From assembly GCA_964057225.1 (NCBI GenBank), contig CAXKVF010000079.1, forward strand, positions 124,001 through 188,000: a stretch of DNA of 64,000 bases, given 5' to 3'. Source of the stretch: Auanema rhodensis (Eukaryota; Nematoda; Chromadorea; Rhabditida; Rhabditidae). The notes under the pieces are model-generated. The model saw only the letters and a list, made by a program, of their open reading frames with translations, was not told the DNA's origin and searched no databases. Positions 10,737-24,992 of the stretch are shown piece after piece (the first letter of the stretch is position 1; the number at the start of each line of letters is the position of its first letter). Both the position numbers and the translations under genes were made by a program.

Positions 10737-13700
10737 AAATTTACGTGAACTTTAATTCATGCTAATTAAATGTACACGTGATGTGCACTTGGTATGTAAC
10801 TCGCTTCACGTGAAAGATAAAGAGATGCGGTTTTCAAAATTATATTCCCCATGTCCATATTAGTCTAAAAACAAATTTTTATTGATATTGGTTCATGGTA
10901 ACCATGTCTTTGAAATTTACGTGAACTTTAATTTATGCTAATTAAATGTACACGTGATGTGCACTTGGTATGTAACTCGCTTCATGTGAAAGATAAAGAG
11001 ATGCGGTTTTCAAAATTAGATTCCCCATGTCCATATTAGTCTAAAAACAAATTTTTATTGATATTGGTGCATGGTAACCATGACTTTGAAATTTACGTGA
11101 ACTTTAATTTATGCTAATTAAATGTACACGTGATGTGCACTTGGTATGTAACTCGCTTCACGTGAAAGATAAAGAGATGCGGTTTTCAAAATTAGATTCC
11201 CCATGTCCATATTAGTCTAAAAACAAATTTTTATTGATATTGGTGCATGGTAACCATGACTTTGAAATTTACGTGAACTTTAATTTATGCTAATTAAATG
11301 TACACGTGATGTGCACTTGGTATGTAACTCGCTTCATGTGAAAGATAAAGAGATGCGGTTTTCAAAATTAGATTCCCCATGTCCATATTAGTCTAAAAAC
11401 AAATTTTTATTGATATTGGTGCATGGTAACCATGACTTTGAATTTTACGTGAACTTTAATTTATGCTAATTAAATGTACACGTGATGTGCACTTGGTATG
11501 TAACTCGCTTCACGTGAAAGATAAAGAGATGCGGTTTTCAAAATTAGATTCCCCATGTCCATATTAGTCTAAAAACAAATTTTTATTGATATTGGTTCAT
11601 GGTAACCATGTCTTTGAAATTTACGTGAACTTTAATTTATGCTAATTAAATGTACACGTGATGTGCACTTGGTATGTAACTCGCTTCATGTGAAAGATAA
11701 AGAGATGCGGTTTTTAAAATTAGATTCCCCATGTCCATATTAGTCTAAAAACAAATTTTTATTGATATTGGTGCATGGTAACCATGACTTTGAAATTTAC
11801 GTGAACTTTAATTTATGCTAATTAAATGTACACGTGATGTGCACTTGGTATGTAACTCGCTTCACGTGAAAGATAAAGAGATGCGGTTTTCAAAATTAGA
11901 TTCCCCATGTCCATATTAGTCTAAAAACAAATTTTTATTGATATTGGTTCATGGTAACCATGACTTTGAAATTTACGTGAACTTTAATTTATGCTAATTA
12001 AATGTACACGTGATGTGCACTTGGTATGTAACTCGCTTCACGTGAAAGATAAAGAGTTGCGGTTTTCAAAATTATATTCCCCATGTCCATATTAGTCTAA
12101 AAACAAATTTTTATTGATATTGGTGCATGGTAACCATGACTTTGAAATTTACGTGAACTTTAATTTATGCTAATTAAATGTACACGTGATGTGCACTTGG
12201 TATGTAACTCGCTTCATGTGAAAGATAAAGAGATGCGGTTTTCAAAATTATATTCCCCATGTCCATATTAGTCTAAAAACAAATTTTTATTGATATTGGT
12301 TCATGGTAACCATGTCTTTGAAATTTACGTGAACTTTAATTTATGCTAATTAAATGTACACGTGATGTGCACTTGGTATGTAACTCGCTTCACGTGAAAG
12401 ATAAAGAGATGCGGTTTTCAAAATTAGATTCCCCATGTCCATATTAGTCTAAAAACAAATTTTTATTGATATTGGTTCATGGTAACCATGACTTTGAAAT
12501 TTACGTGAACTTTAATTTATGCTAATTAAATGTACACGTGATGTGCACTTGGTATGTAACTCGCTTCACGTGAAAGATGAAGAGATGCGGTTTTCAAAAT
12601 TAGATTCCCCATGTCCATATTAGTCTAAAAACAAATTTTTATTGATATTGGTGCATGGTAACCATGACTTTGAAATTTACGTGAACTTTAATTTATGCTA
12701 ATTAAATGTACACGTGATGTGCACTTGGTATGTAACTCGCTTCACGTGAAAGATAAAGAGATGCGGTTTTCAAAATTATATTCCCCATGTCCATATTAGT
12801 CTAAAAACAAATTTTTATTGATATTGGTGCATGGTAACCATGACTTTGAATTTTACGTGAACTTTAATTTATGCTAATTAAATGTACACGTGATGTGCAC
12901 TTGGTATGTAACTCGCTTCACGTGAAAGATAAAGAGATGCGGTTTTCAAAATTAGATTCCCCATGTCCATATTAGTCTAAAAACAAATTTTTATTGATAT
13001 TGGTTCATGGTAACCATGTCTTTGAAATTTACGTGAACTTTAATTTATGCTAATTAAATGTACACGTGATGTGCACTTGGTATGTAACTCGCTTCATGTG
13101 AAAGATAAAGAGATGCGGTTTTTAAAATTAGATTCCCCATGTCCATATTAGTCTAAAAACAAATTTTTATTGATATTGGTGCATGGTAACCATGACTTTG
13201 AAATTTACGTGAACTTTAATTTATGCTAATTAAATGTACACGTGATGTGCACTTGGTATGTAACTCGCTTCACGTGAAAGATAAAGAGATGCGGTTTTCA
13301 AAATTAGATTCCCCATGTCCATATTAGTCTAAAAACAAATTTTTATTGATATTGGTTCATGGTAACCATGACTTTGAAATTTACGTGAACTTTAATTTAT
13401 GCTAATTAAATGTACACGTGATGTGCACTTGGTATGTAACTCGCTTCACGTGAAAGATAAAGAGTTGCGGTTTTCAAAATTATATTCCCCATGTCCATAT
13501 TAGTCTAAAAACAAATTTTTATTGATATTGGTTCATGGTAACCATATCTTTGAAATTTACGTGAACTTTAATTTATGCTAATTAAATGTACACGTGATGT
13601 GCACTTGGTATGTAACTCGCTTCATGTGAAAGATAAAGAGATGCGGTTTTCAAAATTAGATTCCCCATGTCCATATTAGTCTAAAAACAAATTTTTATTG

Positions 13701-16700
13701 ATATTGGTTCATGGTAACCATGACTTTGAAATTTACGTGAACTTTAATTTATGCTAATTAAATGTACACGTGATGTGCACTTGGTATGTAACTCGCTTCA
13801 CGTGAAAGATAAAGAGATGCGGTTTTCAAAATTAGATTCCCCATGTCCATATTAGTCTAAAAACAAATTTTTATTGATATTGGTTCATGGTAACCATGAC
13901 TTTGAAATTTACGTGAACTTTAATTTATGCTAATTAAATGTACACGTGATGTGCACTTGGTATGTAACTCGCTTCACGTGAAAGATAAAGAGATGCGGTT
14001 TTCAAAATTAGATTCCCCATGTCCATATTAGTCTAAAAACAAATTTTTATTGATATTGGTGCATGGTAACCATGACTTTGAAATTTACGTGAACTTTAAT
14101 TCATGCTAATTAAATGTACACGTGATGTGCACTTGGTATGTAACTCGCTTCACGTAAAAGATAAAGAGATGCGGTTTTCAAAATTAGATTCCCCATGTCC
14201 ATATTAGTCTAAAAACAAATTTTTATTGATATTGGTGCATGGTAACCATGACTTTGAAATTTACGTGAACTTTAATTCATGCTAATTAAATGTACACGTG
14301 ATGTGCACTTGGTATGTAACTCGCTTCACGTGAAAGATAAAGAGTTGCGGTTTTCAAAATTATATTCCCCATGTCCATATTAGTCTAAAAACAAATTTTT
14401 ATTGATATTGGTTCATGGTAACCATATCTTTGAAATTTACGTGAACTTTAATTTATGCTAATTAAATGTACACGTGATGTGCACTTGGTATGTAACTCGC
14501 TTCACGTGAAAGATAAAGAGATGCGGTTTTCAAAATTAGATTCCCCATGTCCATATTAGTCTAAAAACAAATTTTTATTGATATTGGTGCATGGTAACCA
14601 TGACTTTGAAATTTACGTGAACTTTAATTCATGCTAATTAAATGTACACGTGATGTGCACTTGGTATGTAACTCGCTTCACGTAAAAGATAAAGAGATGC
14701 GGTTTTCAAAATTAGATTCCCCATGTCCATATTAGTCTAAAAACAAATTTTTATTGATATTGGTGCATGGTAACCATGACTTTGAAATTTACGTGAACTT
14801 TAATTCATGCTAATTAAATGTACACGTGATGTGCACTTGGTATGTAACTCGCTTCACGTGAAAGATAAAGAGATGCGGTTTTCAAAATTATATTCCCCAT
14901 GTCCATATTAGTCTAAAAACAAATTTTTATTGATATTGGTTCATGGTAACCATGTCTTTGAAATTTACGTGAACTTTAATTTATGCTAATTAAATGTACA
15001 CGTGATGTGCACTTGGTATGTAACTCGCTTCATGTGAAAGATAAAGAGATGCGGTTTTCAAAATTAGATTCCCCATGTCCATATTAGTCTAAAAACAAAT
15101 TTTTATTGATATTGGTGCATGGTAACCATGACTTTGAAATTTACGTGAACTTTAATTTATGCTAATTAAATGTACACGTGATGTGCACTTGGTATGTAAC
15201 TCGCTTCACGTGAAAGATAAAGAGATGCGGTTTTCAAAATTAGATTCCCCATGTCCATATTAGTCTAAAAACAAATTTTTATTGATATTGGTGCATGGTA
15301 ACCATGACTTTGAAATTTACGTGAACTTTAATTTATGCTAATTAAATGTACACGTGATGTGCACTTGGTATGTAACTCGCTTCATGTGAAAGATAAAGAG
15401 ATGCGGTTTTCAAAATTAGATTCCCCATGTCCATATTAGTCTAAAAACAAATTTTTATTGATATTGGTGCATGGTAACCATGACTTTGAATTTTACGTGA
15501 ACTTTAATTTATGCTAATTAAATGTACACGTGATGTGCACTTGGTATGTAACTCGCTTCACGTGAAAGATAAAGAGATGCGGTTTTCAAAATTAGATTCC
15601 CCATGTCCATATTAGTCTAAAAACAAATTTTTATTGATATTGGTTCATGGTAACCATGTCTTTGAAATTTACGTGAACTTTAATTTATGCTAATTAAATG
15701 TACACGTGATGTGCACTTGGTATGTAACTCGCTTCATGTGAAAGATAAAGAGATGCGGTTTTTAAAATTAGATTCCCCATGTCCATATTAGTCTAAAAAC
15801 AAATTTTTATTGATATTGGTGCATGGTAACCATGACTTTGAAATTTACGTGAACTTTAATTTATGCTAATTAAATGTACACGTGATGTGCACTTGGTATG
15901 TAACTCGCTTCACGTGAAAGATAAAGAGATGCGGTTTTCAAAATTAGATTCCCCATGTCCATATTAGTCTAAAAACAAATTTTTATTGATATTGGTTCAT
16001 GGTAACCATGACTTTGAAATTTACGTGAACTTTAATTTATGCTAATTAAATGTACACGTGATGTGCACTTGGTATGTAACTCGCTTCACGTGAAAGATAA
16101 AGAGTTGCGGTTTTCAAAATTATATTCCCCATGTCCATATTAGTCTAAAAACAAATTTTTATTGATATTGGTGCATGGTAACCATGACTTTGAAATTTAC
16201 GTGAACTTTAATTTATGCTAATTAAATGTACACGTGATGTGCACTTGGTATGTAACTCGCTTCATGTGAAAGATAAAGAGATGCGGTTTTCAAAATTATA
16301 TTCCCCATGTCCATATTAGTCTAAAAACAAATTTTTATTGATATTGGTTCATGGTAACCATGTCTTTGAAATTTACGTGAACTTTAATTTATGCTAATTA
16401 AATGTACACGTGATGTGCACTTGGTATGTAACTCGCTTCACGTGAAAGATAAAGAGATGCGGTTTTCAAAATTAGATTCCCCATGTCCATATTAGTCTAA
16501 AAACAAATTTTTATTGATATTGGTTCATGGTAACCATGACTTTGAAATTTACGTGAACTTTAATTTATGCTAATTAAATGTACACGTGATGTGCACTTGG
16601 TATGTAACTCGCTTCACGTGAAAGATGAAGAGATGCGGTTTTCAAAATTAGATTCCCCATGTCCATATTAGTCTAAAAACAAATTTTTATTGATATTGGT

Positions 16701-17248
16701 GCATGGTAACCATGACTTTGAAATTTACGTGAACTTTAATTTATGCTAATTAAATGTACACGTGATGTGCACTTGGTATGTAACTCGCTTCACGTGAAAG
16801 ATAAAGAGATGCGGTTTTCAAAATTATATTCCCCATGTCCATATTAGTCTAAAAACAAATTTTTATTGATATTGGTGCATGGTAACCATGACTTTGAATT
16901 TTACGTGAACTTTAATTTATGCTAATTAAATGTACACGTGATGTGCACTTGGTATGTAACTCGCTTCACGTGAAAGATAAAGAGATGCGGTTTTCAAAAT
17001 TAGATTCCCCATGTCCATATTAGTCTAAAAACAAATTTTTATTGATATTGGTTCATGGTAACCATGTCTTTGAAATTTACGTGAACTTTAATTTATGCTA
17101 ATTAAATGTACACGTGATGTGCACTTGGTATGTAACTCGCTTCATGTGAAAGATAAAGAGATGCGGTTTTTAAAATTAGATTTCCCATGTCCATATTAGT
17201 CTAAAAACAAATTTTTATTGATATTGGTGCATGGTAACCATGACTTTG
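9681..17248 (+). repeat. 20-monomer block repeated at 23-monomer (4,048-bp) offset
   Basis: 9,681-13,200 and 13,729-17,248 match in variant order. Shared markers include GATGAAGAG (12,579 and 16,627), GAATTTTACG (11,441 and 15,489; 12,849 and 16,897), GAGTTGCGG plus G157 (11,969 and 16,017) and GGTTTTTAAAA (13,025 and 17,073). The right copy lacks C112A at 14,368, where 10,320 has it, so that base was gained in or erased from one lineage. The monomers at 13,201-13,728 match 8,097-8,624 at a 29-monomer offset. Confidence 0.88.
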
Positions 17249-18832
17249 AAATTTACGTGAACTTTAATTTATGCTAATTAAATGTACACGTGATGTGCAC
17301 TTGGTATGTAACTCGCTTCACGTGAAAGATAAAGAGATGCGGTTTTCAAAATTAGATTCCCCATGTCCATATTAGTCTAAAAACAAATTTTTATTGATAT
17401 TGGTTCATGGTAACCATGTCTTTGAAATTTACGTGAACTTTAATTTATGCTAATCAAATGTACACGTGATGTGAACTTGGTATGTAACTCGCTTCACGTG
17501 AAAGATAAAGAGATGCGGTTTTCAAAATTAGATTCCCCATGTCCATATTAGTCTAAAAACAAATTTTTATTGATATTGGTGCATGGTAACCATGACTTTG
17601 AAATTTACGTGAACTTTAATTTATGCTAATTAAATGTACACGTGATGTGCACTTGGTATGTAACTCGCTTCACGTGAAAGATGAAGAGATGCGGTTTTCA
17701 AAATTAGATTCCCCATGTCCATATTAGTCTAAAAACAAATTTTTATTGATCTTGGTGCATGGTAACCATGACTTTGAAATTTACGTGAACTTTAATTCAT
17801 GCTAATTAAATGTACACGTGATGTGCACTTGGTATGTAACTCGCTTCACGTAAAAGATAAAGAGATGCGGTTTTCAAAATTAGATTCCCCATGTCCATAT
17901 TAGTCTAAAAACAAATTTTTATTGATATTGGTGCATGGTAACCATGACTTTGAAATTTACGTGAACTTTAATTCATGCTAATTAAATGTACACGTGATGT
18001 GCACTTGGTATGTAACTCGCTTCACGTGAAAGATAAAGAGATGCGGTTTTCAAAATTATATTCCCCATGTCCATATTAGTCTAAAAACAAATTTTTATTG
18101 ATATTGGTTCATGGTAACCATGTCTTTGAAATTTACGTGAACTTTAATTTATGCTAATTAAATGTACACGTGATGTGCACTTGGTATGTAACTCGCTTCA
18201 CGTGAAAGATAAAGAGATGCGGTTTTCAAAATTAGATTCCCCATGTCCATATTAGTCTAAAAACAAATTTTTATTGATATTGGTGCATGGTAACCATGAC
18301 TTTGAATTTTACGTGAACTTTAATTTATGCTAATTAAATGTACACGTGATGTGCACTTGGTATGTAACTCGCTTCACGTGAAAGATAAAGAGATGCGGTT
18401 TTTAAAATTAGATTCCCCATGTCCATATTAGTCTAAAAACAAATTTTTATTGATATTGGTTCATGGTAACCATGTCTTTGAAATTTACGTGAACTTTAAT
18501 TTATGCTAATTAAATGTACACGTGATGTGCACTTGGTATGTAACTCGCTTCATGTGAAAGATAAAGAGATGCGGTTTTTAAAATTAGATTTCCCATGTCC
18601 ATATTAGTCTAAAAACAAATTTTTATTGATATTGGTGCATGGTAACCATGACTTTGAAATTTACGTGAACTTTAATTTATGCTAATTAAATGTACACGTG
18701 ATGTGCACTTGGTATGTAACTCGCTTCACGTGAAAGATAAAGAGATGCGGTTTTCAAAATTAGATTCCCCATGTCCATATTAGTATAAAAACAAATTTTT
18801 ATTGATATTGGTTCATGGTAACCATGTCTTTG
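17249..18832 (+). repeat. Monomers with no local higher-order period
   Basis: Nine full-length monomers carry several singletons: TAATCAAATG near 17,453, GTGAACTTGG near 17,471, ATCTTGG near 17,750 and AGTATAAA near 18,782. The run 17,953-18,656 resembles the GAATTTTACG/GGTTTTTAAAA group seen earlier, but the order is not preserved. I see nothing here other than satellite. Confidence 0.8.
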
Positions 18833-20416
18833 AAATTTACGTGAACTTTAATTTATGCTAATTAAATGTACACGTGATGTGCACTTGGTATGTAACTCGC
18901 TTCACGTGAAAGATAAAGAGATGCGGTTTTCAAAATTAGATTCCCCATGTCCATATTAGTCTAAAAACAAATTTTTATTGATATTGGTGCATGGTAACCA
19001 CGACTTTGAAATTTACGTGAACTTTAATTCATGCTAATTAAATGTACACGTGATGTGCACTTGGTATGTAACTCGCTTCACGTGAAAGATAAAGAGATGC
19101 GGTTTTCAAAATTAGATTCCCCATGTCCATATTAGTCTAAAAACAAATTTTTATTGATATTGGTTCATGGTAACCATGACTTTGAAATTTACGTGAACTT
19201 TAATTTATGCTAATTAAATGTACACGTGATGTGCACTTGGTATGTAACTCGCTTCACGTGAAAGATAAAGAGATGCGGTTTTCAAAATTAGATTCCCCAT
19301 GTCCATATTAGTCTAAAAACAAATTTTTATTGATATTGGTTCATGGTAACCATGACTTTGAAATTTACGTGAACTTTAATTTATGCTAATTAAATGTACG
19401 CGTGATGTGCACTTGGTATGTAACTCGCTTCACGTGAAAGATAAAGAGATGCGGTTTTCAAAATTAGATTCCCCATGTCCATATTAGTCTAAAAACAAAT
19501 TTTTATTGATATTGGTGCATGGTAACCACGACTTTGAAATTTACGTGAACTTTAATTCATGCTAATTAAATGTACACGTGATGTGCACTTGGTATGTAAC
19601 TCGCTTCACGTAAAACATAAAGAGATGCGGTTTTCAAAATTAGATTCCCCATGTTCATATTAGTCTAAAAACAAATTTTTATTGATATTGGTTCGTGGTA
19701 ACCATGTCTTTGAAATTTACGTGAACTTTAATTTATGCTAATTAAATGTACACGTGATGTGCACTTGGTATGTAACTCGCTTCACGTAAAAGATAAAGAG
19801 ATGCGGTTTCCAAAATTAGATTCCCCATGTCCATATTAGTCTAAAAACAAATTTTTATTGATATTGGTGCATGGTAACCATGACTTTGAAATTTACGTGA
19901 ACTTCAATTTATGCTAATTAAATGTACACGTGATGTGCACTTGGTATGTAACTCGCTTCACGTGAAAGATAAAGAGATGCGGTTTTCAAAATTAGATTCC
20001 CCATGTCCATATTAGTCTAAAAACAAATTTTTATTGATATTGGTGCATGGTAACCACGACTTTGAAATTTACGTGAACTTTAATTCATGCTAATTAAATG
20101 TACACGTGATGTGCACTTGGTATGTAACTCGCTTCACGTGAAAGATAAAGAGATGCGGTTTTCAAAATTAGATTCCCCATGTCCATATTAGTCTAAAAAC
20201 AAATTTTTATTGATATTGGTTCATGGTAACCATGACTTTGAAATTTACGTGAACTTTAATTTATGCTAATTAAATGTACACGTGGTGTGCACTTGGTATG
20301 TAACTCGCTTCACGTGAAACATAAAGAGATGCGGTTTTCAAAATTAGATTCCCCATGTCCATATTAGTCTAAAAACAAATTTTTATTGATATTGGTTCAT
20401 GGTAACCATGACTTTG
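18833..20416 (+). repeat. Degenerate trimer higher-order repeat (528 bp x 3)
   Basis: The rare change CCACGAC (T169C with G157) marks every third monomer, at 18,833, 19,361 and 19,889, and the next monomer has C22 each time. The three trimers have since accumulated private changes: ACGCGTG near 19,400, AACATAAAG near 19,615 and 20,320, TTTCCAAAA near 19,809 and ACTTCAATT near 19,903. This is an older or less homogenised repeat than its neighbours. Confidence 0.75.
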
Positions 20417-21648
20417 AAATTTACGTGAACTTTAATTTATGCTAATTAAATGTACACGTGATGTGCACTTGGTATGTAACTCGCTTCACGTGAAAGATAA
20501 AGAGATGCGGTTTTCAAAATTAGATTCCCCATGTCCATATTAGTCTAAAAACAAATTTTTATTGATATTGGTTCATGGTAACCATGTCTTTGAAATTTAC
20601 GTGAACTTTAATTTATGCTAATTAAATGTACACGTGATGTGCACTTGGTATGTAACTCGCTTCACGTGAAAGATAAAGAGATGCGGTTCTCAAAATTAGA
20701 TTCCCCATGACCATATTAGTCTAAAAACAAATTTTTATTGATATTGGTTCATGGTAACCATGTCTTTGAAATTTACGTGAACTTTAATTTATGCTAATTA
20801 AATGTACACGTGATGTGCACTTGGTATGTAACTCGCTTCACGTGAAAGATAAAGAGATGCGGTTTTCAAAATTAGATTCCCCATGCCCATATTAGTCTAA
20901 AAACAAATTTTTATTGATATTGGTGCATGGTAACCTTGACTTTGAAATTTACGTGAACTTTAATTCATGCTAATTAAATGTACACGTGATGTGCACTTGG
21001 TATGTAACTCGCTTCACGTAAAAGATAAAGAGATGCGGTTTTCAAAAATAGATTCCCCATGTCCATATTAGTCTAAAAACAAATTTTTATTGATATTGGT
21101 GCATGGTAACCATGACTTTGAAATTTACGTGAACTTTAATTTATGCTAATTAAATGTACACGTGATGTGCACTTGGTATGTAACTCGCTTCACGTGAAAG
21201 ATAAAGAGATGCGGTTTTCAAAATTAGATTCCCCATGTCCATATTAGTCTAAAAACAAATTTTTATTGATATTGGTTCATGGTAACCATGACTTTGAAAT
21301 TTACGTGAACTTTAATTTATGCTAATTAAATGTACACGTGATGTGCACTTGGTATGTAACTCGCTTCACGTGAAAGATAGAGAGATGCGGTTTTCAAAAT
21401 TAGATTCCCCATGTCCATATTAGTCTAAAAACAAATTTTTATTGATATTGGTGCATGGTAACCATGACTTTGAAATTTACGTGAACTTTAATTCATGCTA
21501 ATTAAATGTACACGTGATGTGCACTTGGTATGTAACTCGCTTCACGTGAAAGATAAAGGGATGCGGTTTTCAAAATTAGATTCCCCATGTCCATATTAGT
21601 CTAAAAACTAATTTTTATTGATATTGGTTCATGGTAACCATGTCTTTG
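20417..21648 (+). repeat. Divergent monomers without a visible higher-order period
   Basis: Seven full-length monomers carry mostly private substitutions: GGTTCTC near 20,688, CATGACC near 20,709, CATGCCC near 20,885, AAAAATAG near 21,045, GATAGAG near 21,378, and AAAGGG with AACTAATTT in the monomer at 21,473. The last pair of changes reappears at 23,233 and 23,585. No other sequence type is present. Confidence 0.8.
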
Positions 21649-24600
21649 AAATTTACGTGAACTTTAATTTATGCTAATTAAATGTACACGTGATGTGCAC
21701 TTGGTATGTAACTCGCTTCACGTGAAAGATAAAGAGATGCGGTTTTCAAAATTAGATTCCCCATGTCCATATTAGTCTAAAAACAAATTTTTATTGATAT
21801 TGGTGCATGGTAACCATGACTTTGAAATTTACGTGAACTTTAATTTATGCTAATTAAATGTACACGTGATGTGCACTTGGTATGTAACTCGCTTCACGTG
21901 AAAGATAAAGAGATGCGGTTTTCAAAATTAGATTCCCCTTGTTCATATTAGTCTAAAAACAAATTTTTATTGATATTGGTTCATGGTAACCATGACTTTG
22001 AAATTTACGTGAACTTTAATTTATGCTAATTAAATGTACACGTGATGTGCACTTGGTATGTAACTCGCTTCACGTGAAAGATAAAGAGATGCGGTTTTCA
22101 AAATTAGATTCCCCATGTCCATATTAGTCTAAAAACAAATTTTTATTGATATTGGTGCATGGTAACCATGACTTTGAAATTTACGTGAACTTTAATTTAT
22201 GCTAATTAAATGTACACGTGATGTGCACTTGGTATGTAACTCGCTTCACGTGAAAGATAAAGAGATGCGGTTTTCAAAATTAGATTCCTTATGTCCATAT
22301 TAGTCCAAAAACAAATTTTTATTGATATTGGTTCATGGTAACCATGACTTTGAAATTTACGTGAACTTTAATTTATGCTAATTAAATGTACACGTGATGT
22401 GCACTTGGTATGTAACTCGCTTCACGTGAAAGATAAAGAGATGCGGTTTTCAAAATTAGATTCCCCATGTCCATATTAGTCTAAAAACAAATTTTTATTG
22501 ATATTGGTTCATGGTAACCATGTCTTTGAAATTTACGTGAACTTTAATTTATGCTAATTAAATGTACACGTGATGTGCACTTGGTATGTAACTCGCTCCA
22601 CGTGAAAGATAAAGAGATGCGGTTTTCAAAATTAGATTCCCCATGTCCATATTAGTCTAAAAACAAATTTTTTTTGATATTGGTGCATGGTAACCATGAC
22701 TTTGAAATTTACGTGAACTTTAATTTATGCTAATTAAATGTACACGTGATGTGCTCTTGGTATGTAACTCGCTTCACGTGAAAGATAAAGAGATGCGGTT
22801 TACAAAATTAGATTCCCCATGTCCATATTAGTCTAAAAACAAATTTTTATTGATATTGGTGCATGGTAACCATGACTTTGAAATTTACGTGAACTTTAAT
22901 TTATGCTAATTAAATGTACACGTGGTGTGCACTTGGTATGTAACTCGCTTCACGTGAAAGATAAAGAGATGCGGTTTTCAAAATTAGATTCCCCATGTCC
23001 ATATTAGTTCAAAAACAAATTTTTATTGATATTGGTGCATGGTAACCATGACTTTGAAATTTACGTGAACTTTAATTTATGCTAATTAAATGTACACGTG
23101 ATGTGCACTTGGTATGTAACTCGCTTCACGTGAAAGATAAAGAGATGCGGTTTTCAAAATTAGATTCCCCATGTCCATATTAGTCTAAAAACAAATTTTT
23201 ATCGATATTGGTTCATGGTAACCATGACTTTGAAATTTACGTGAACTTTAATTTATGCTAATTAAATGTACACGTGATGTGCACTTGGTATGTAACTCGC
23301 TTCACGTGAAAGATAAAGGGATGCGGTTTTCAAAATTAGATTCCCCATGTCCATATTAGTCTAAAAACTAATTTTTATTGATATTGGTTCATGGTAACCA
23401 TGTCTTTGAAATTTACGTGAACTTTAATTTATGCTAATTAAATGTACACGTGATGTGCACTTGGTATGTAACTCGCTTCACGTGAAAGATAAAGAGATGC
23501 GGTTTTCAAAATTAGATTCCCCATGTCCATATTAGTCTAAAAACAAATTTTTATCGATATTGGTTCATGGTAACCATGACTTTGAAATTTACGTGAACTT
23601 TAATTTATGCTAATTAAATGTACACGTGATGTGCACTTGGTATGTAACTCGCTTCACGTGAAAGATAAAGGGATGCGGTTTTCAAAATTAGATTCCCCAT
23701 GTCCATATTAGTCTAAAAACTAATTTTTATTGATATTGGTTCATGGTAACCATGTCTTTGAAATTTACGTGAACTTTAATTTATGCTAATTAAATGTACA
23801 CGTGATGTGCACTTGGTATGTAACTCGCTTCACGTGAAAGATAAAGAGATGCGGTTTTCAAAATTAGATTCCCCATGTCCATATTAGTCTAAAAACAAAT
23901 TTTTATTGATATTGGTGCATGGTAACCATGACTTTGAAATTTACGTGAACTTTAATTTATGCTAATTAAATGTACACGTGATGTGCACTTGGTATGTAAC
24001 TCGCTTCACGTGAAAGATAAAGAGATGCGGTTTTCAAAATTAGATTCCCCTTGTCCATATTAGTCTAAAAACAAATTTTTATTGATATTGGTTCATGGTA
24101 ACCATGACTTTGAAATTTACGTGAACTTTAATTTATGCTAATTAAATGTACACGTGATGTGCACTTGGTATGTAACTCGCTTCACGTGAAAGATAAAGAG
24201 ATGCGGTTTTCAAAATTAGATTCCCCATGTCCATATTAGTCTAAAAACAAATTTTTATTGATATTGGTTCATGGTAACCATGACTTTGAAATTTACGTGA
24301 ACTTTAATTTATGCTAATTAAATGTACACGTGATGTGCACTTGGTATGTAACTCGCTTCACGTGAAAAATAAAGAGATGCGGTTTTCAAAATTAGATTCC
24401 TTATGTCCATATTAGTCCAAAAACAAATTTTTATTGATATTGGTTCATGGTAACCATGACTTTGAAATTTACGTGAACTTTAATTTATGCTAATTAAATG
24501 TACACGTGATGTGCACTTGGTATGTAACTCGCTTCACGTGAAAGATAAAGAGATGCGGTTTTCAAAATTAGATTCCCCATGTCCATATTAGTCTAAAAAC

Positions 24601-24992
24601 AAATTTTTATTGATATTGGTTCATGGTAACCATGTCTTTGAAATTTACGTGAACTTTAATTTATGCTAATTAAATGTACACGTGATGTGCACTTGGTATG
24701 TAACTCGCTCCACGTGAAAGATAAAGAGATGCGGTTTTCAAAATTAGATTCCCCATGTCCATATTAGTCTAAAAACAAATTTTTTTTGATATTGGTGCAT
24801 GGTAACCATGACTTTGAAATTTACGTGAACTTTAATTTATGCTAATTAAATGTACACGTGATGTGCACTTGGTATGTAACTCGCTTCACGTGAAAGATAA
24901 AGAGATGCGGTTTACAAAATTAGATTCCCCATGTCCATATTAGTCTAAAAACAAATTTTTATTGATATTGGTTCATGGTAACCATGACTTTG
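21649..24992 (+). repeat. Seven-monomer block repeated at 12-monomer (2,112-bp) offset
   Basis: 21,649-22,880 and 23,761-24,992 share CCCCTTG (21,825 and 23,937 monomers), TTCCTTATG with TAGTCC (22,177 and 24,289), CGCTCCACG with a T8 run (22,529 and 24,641) and GGTTTACAAAA (22,705 and 24,817). Differences include position 157 in two monomers and GCTCTTGG, present only at 22,753. The five monomers between the copies include the dimer described separately. Confidence 0.85.
23057..23760 (+). repeat. Dimer tandem duplication (352 bp x 2)
   Basis: 23,057-23,408 and 23,409-23,760 appear identical in variant state. The first monomer of each has TTATCGATATTGG; the second has AAAGGGATG, AACTAATTT and T171. 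This is the shortest higher-order unit I can see in the window. Confidence 0.85.
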
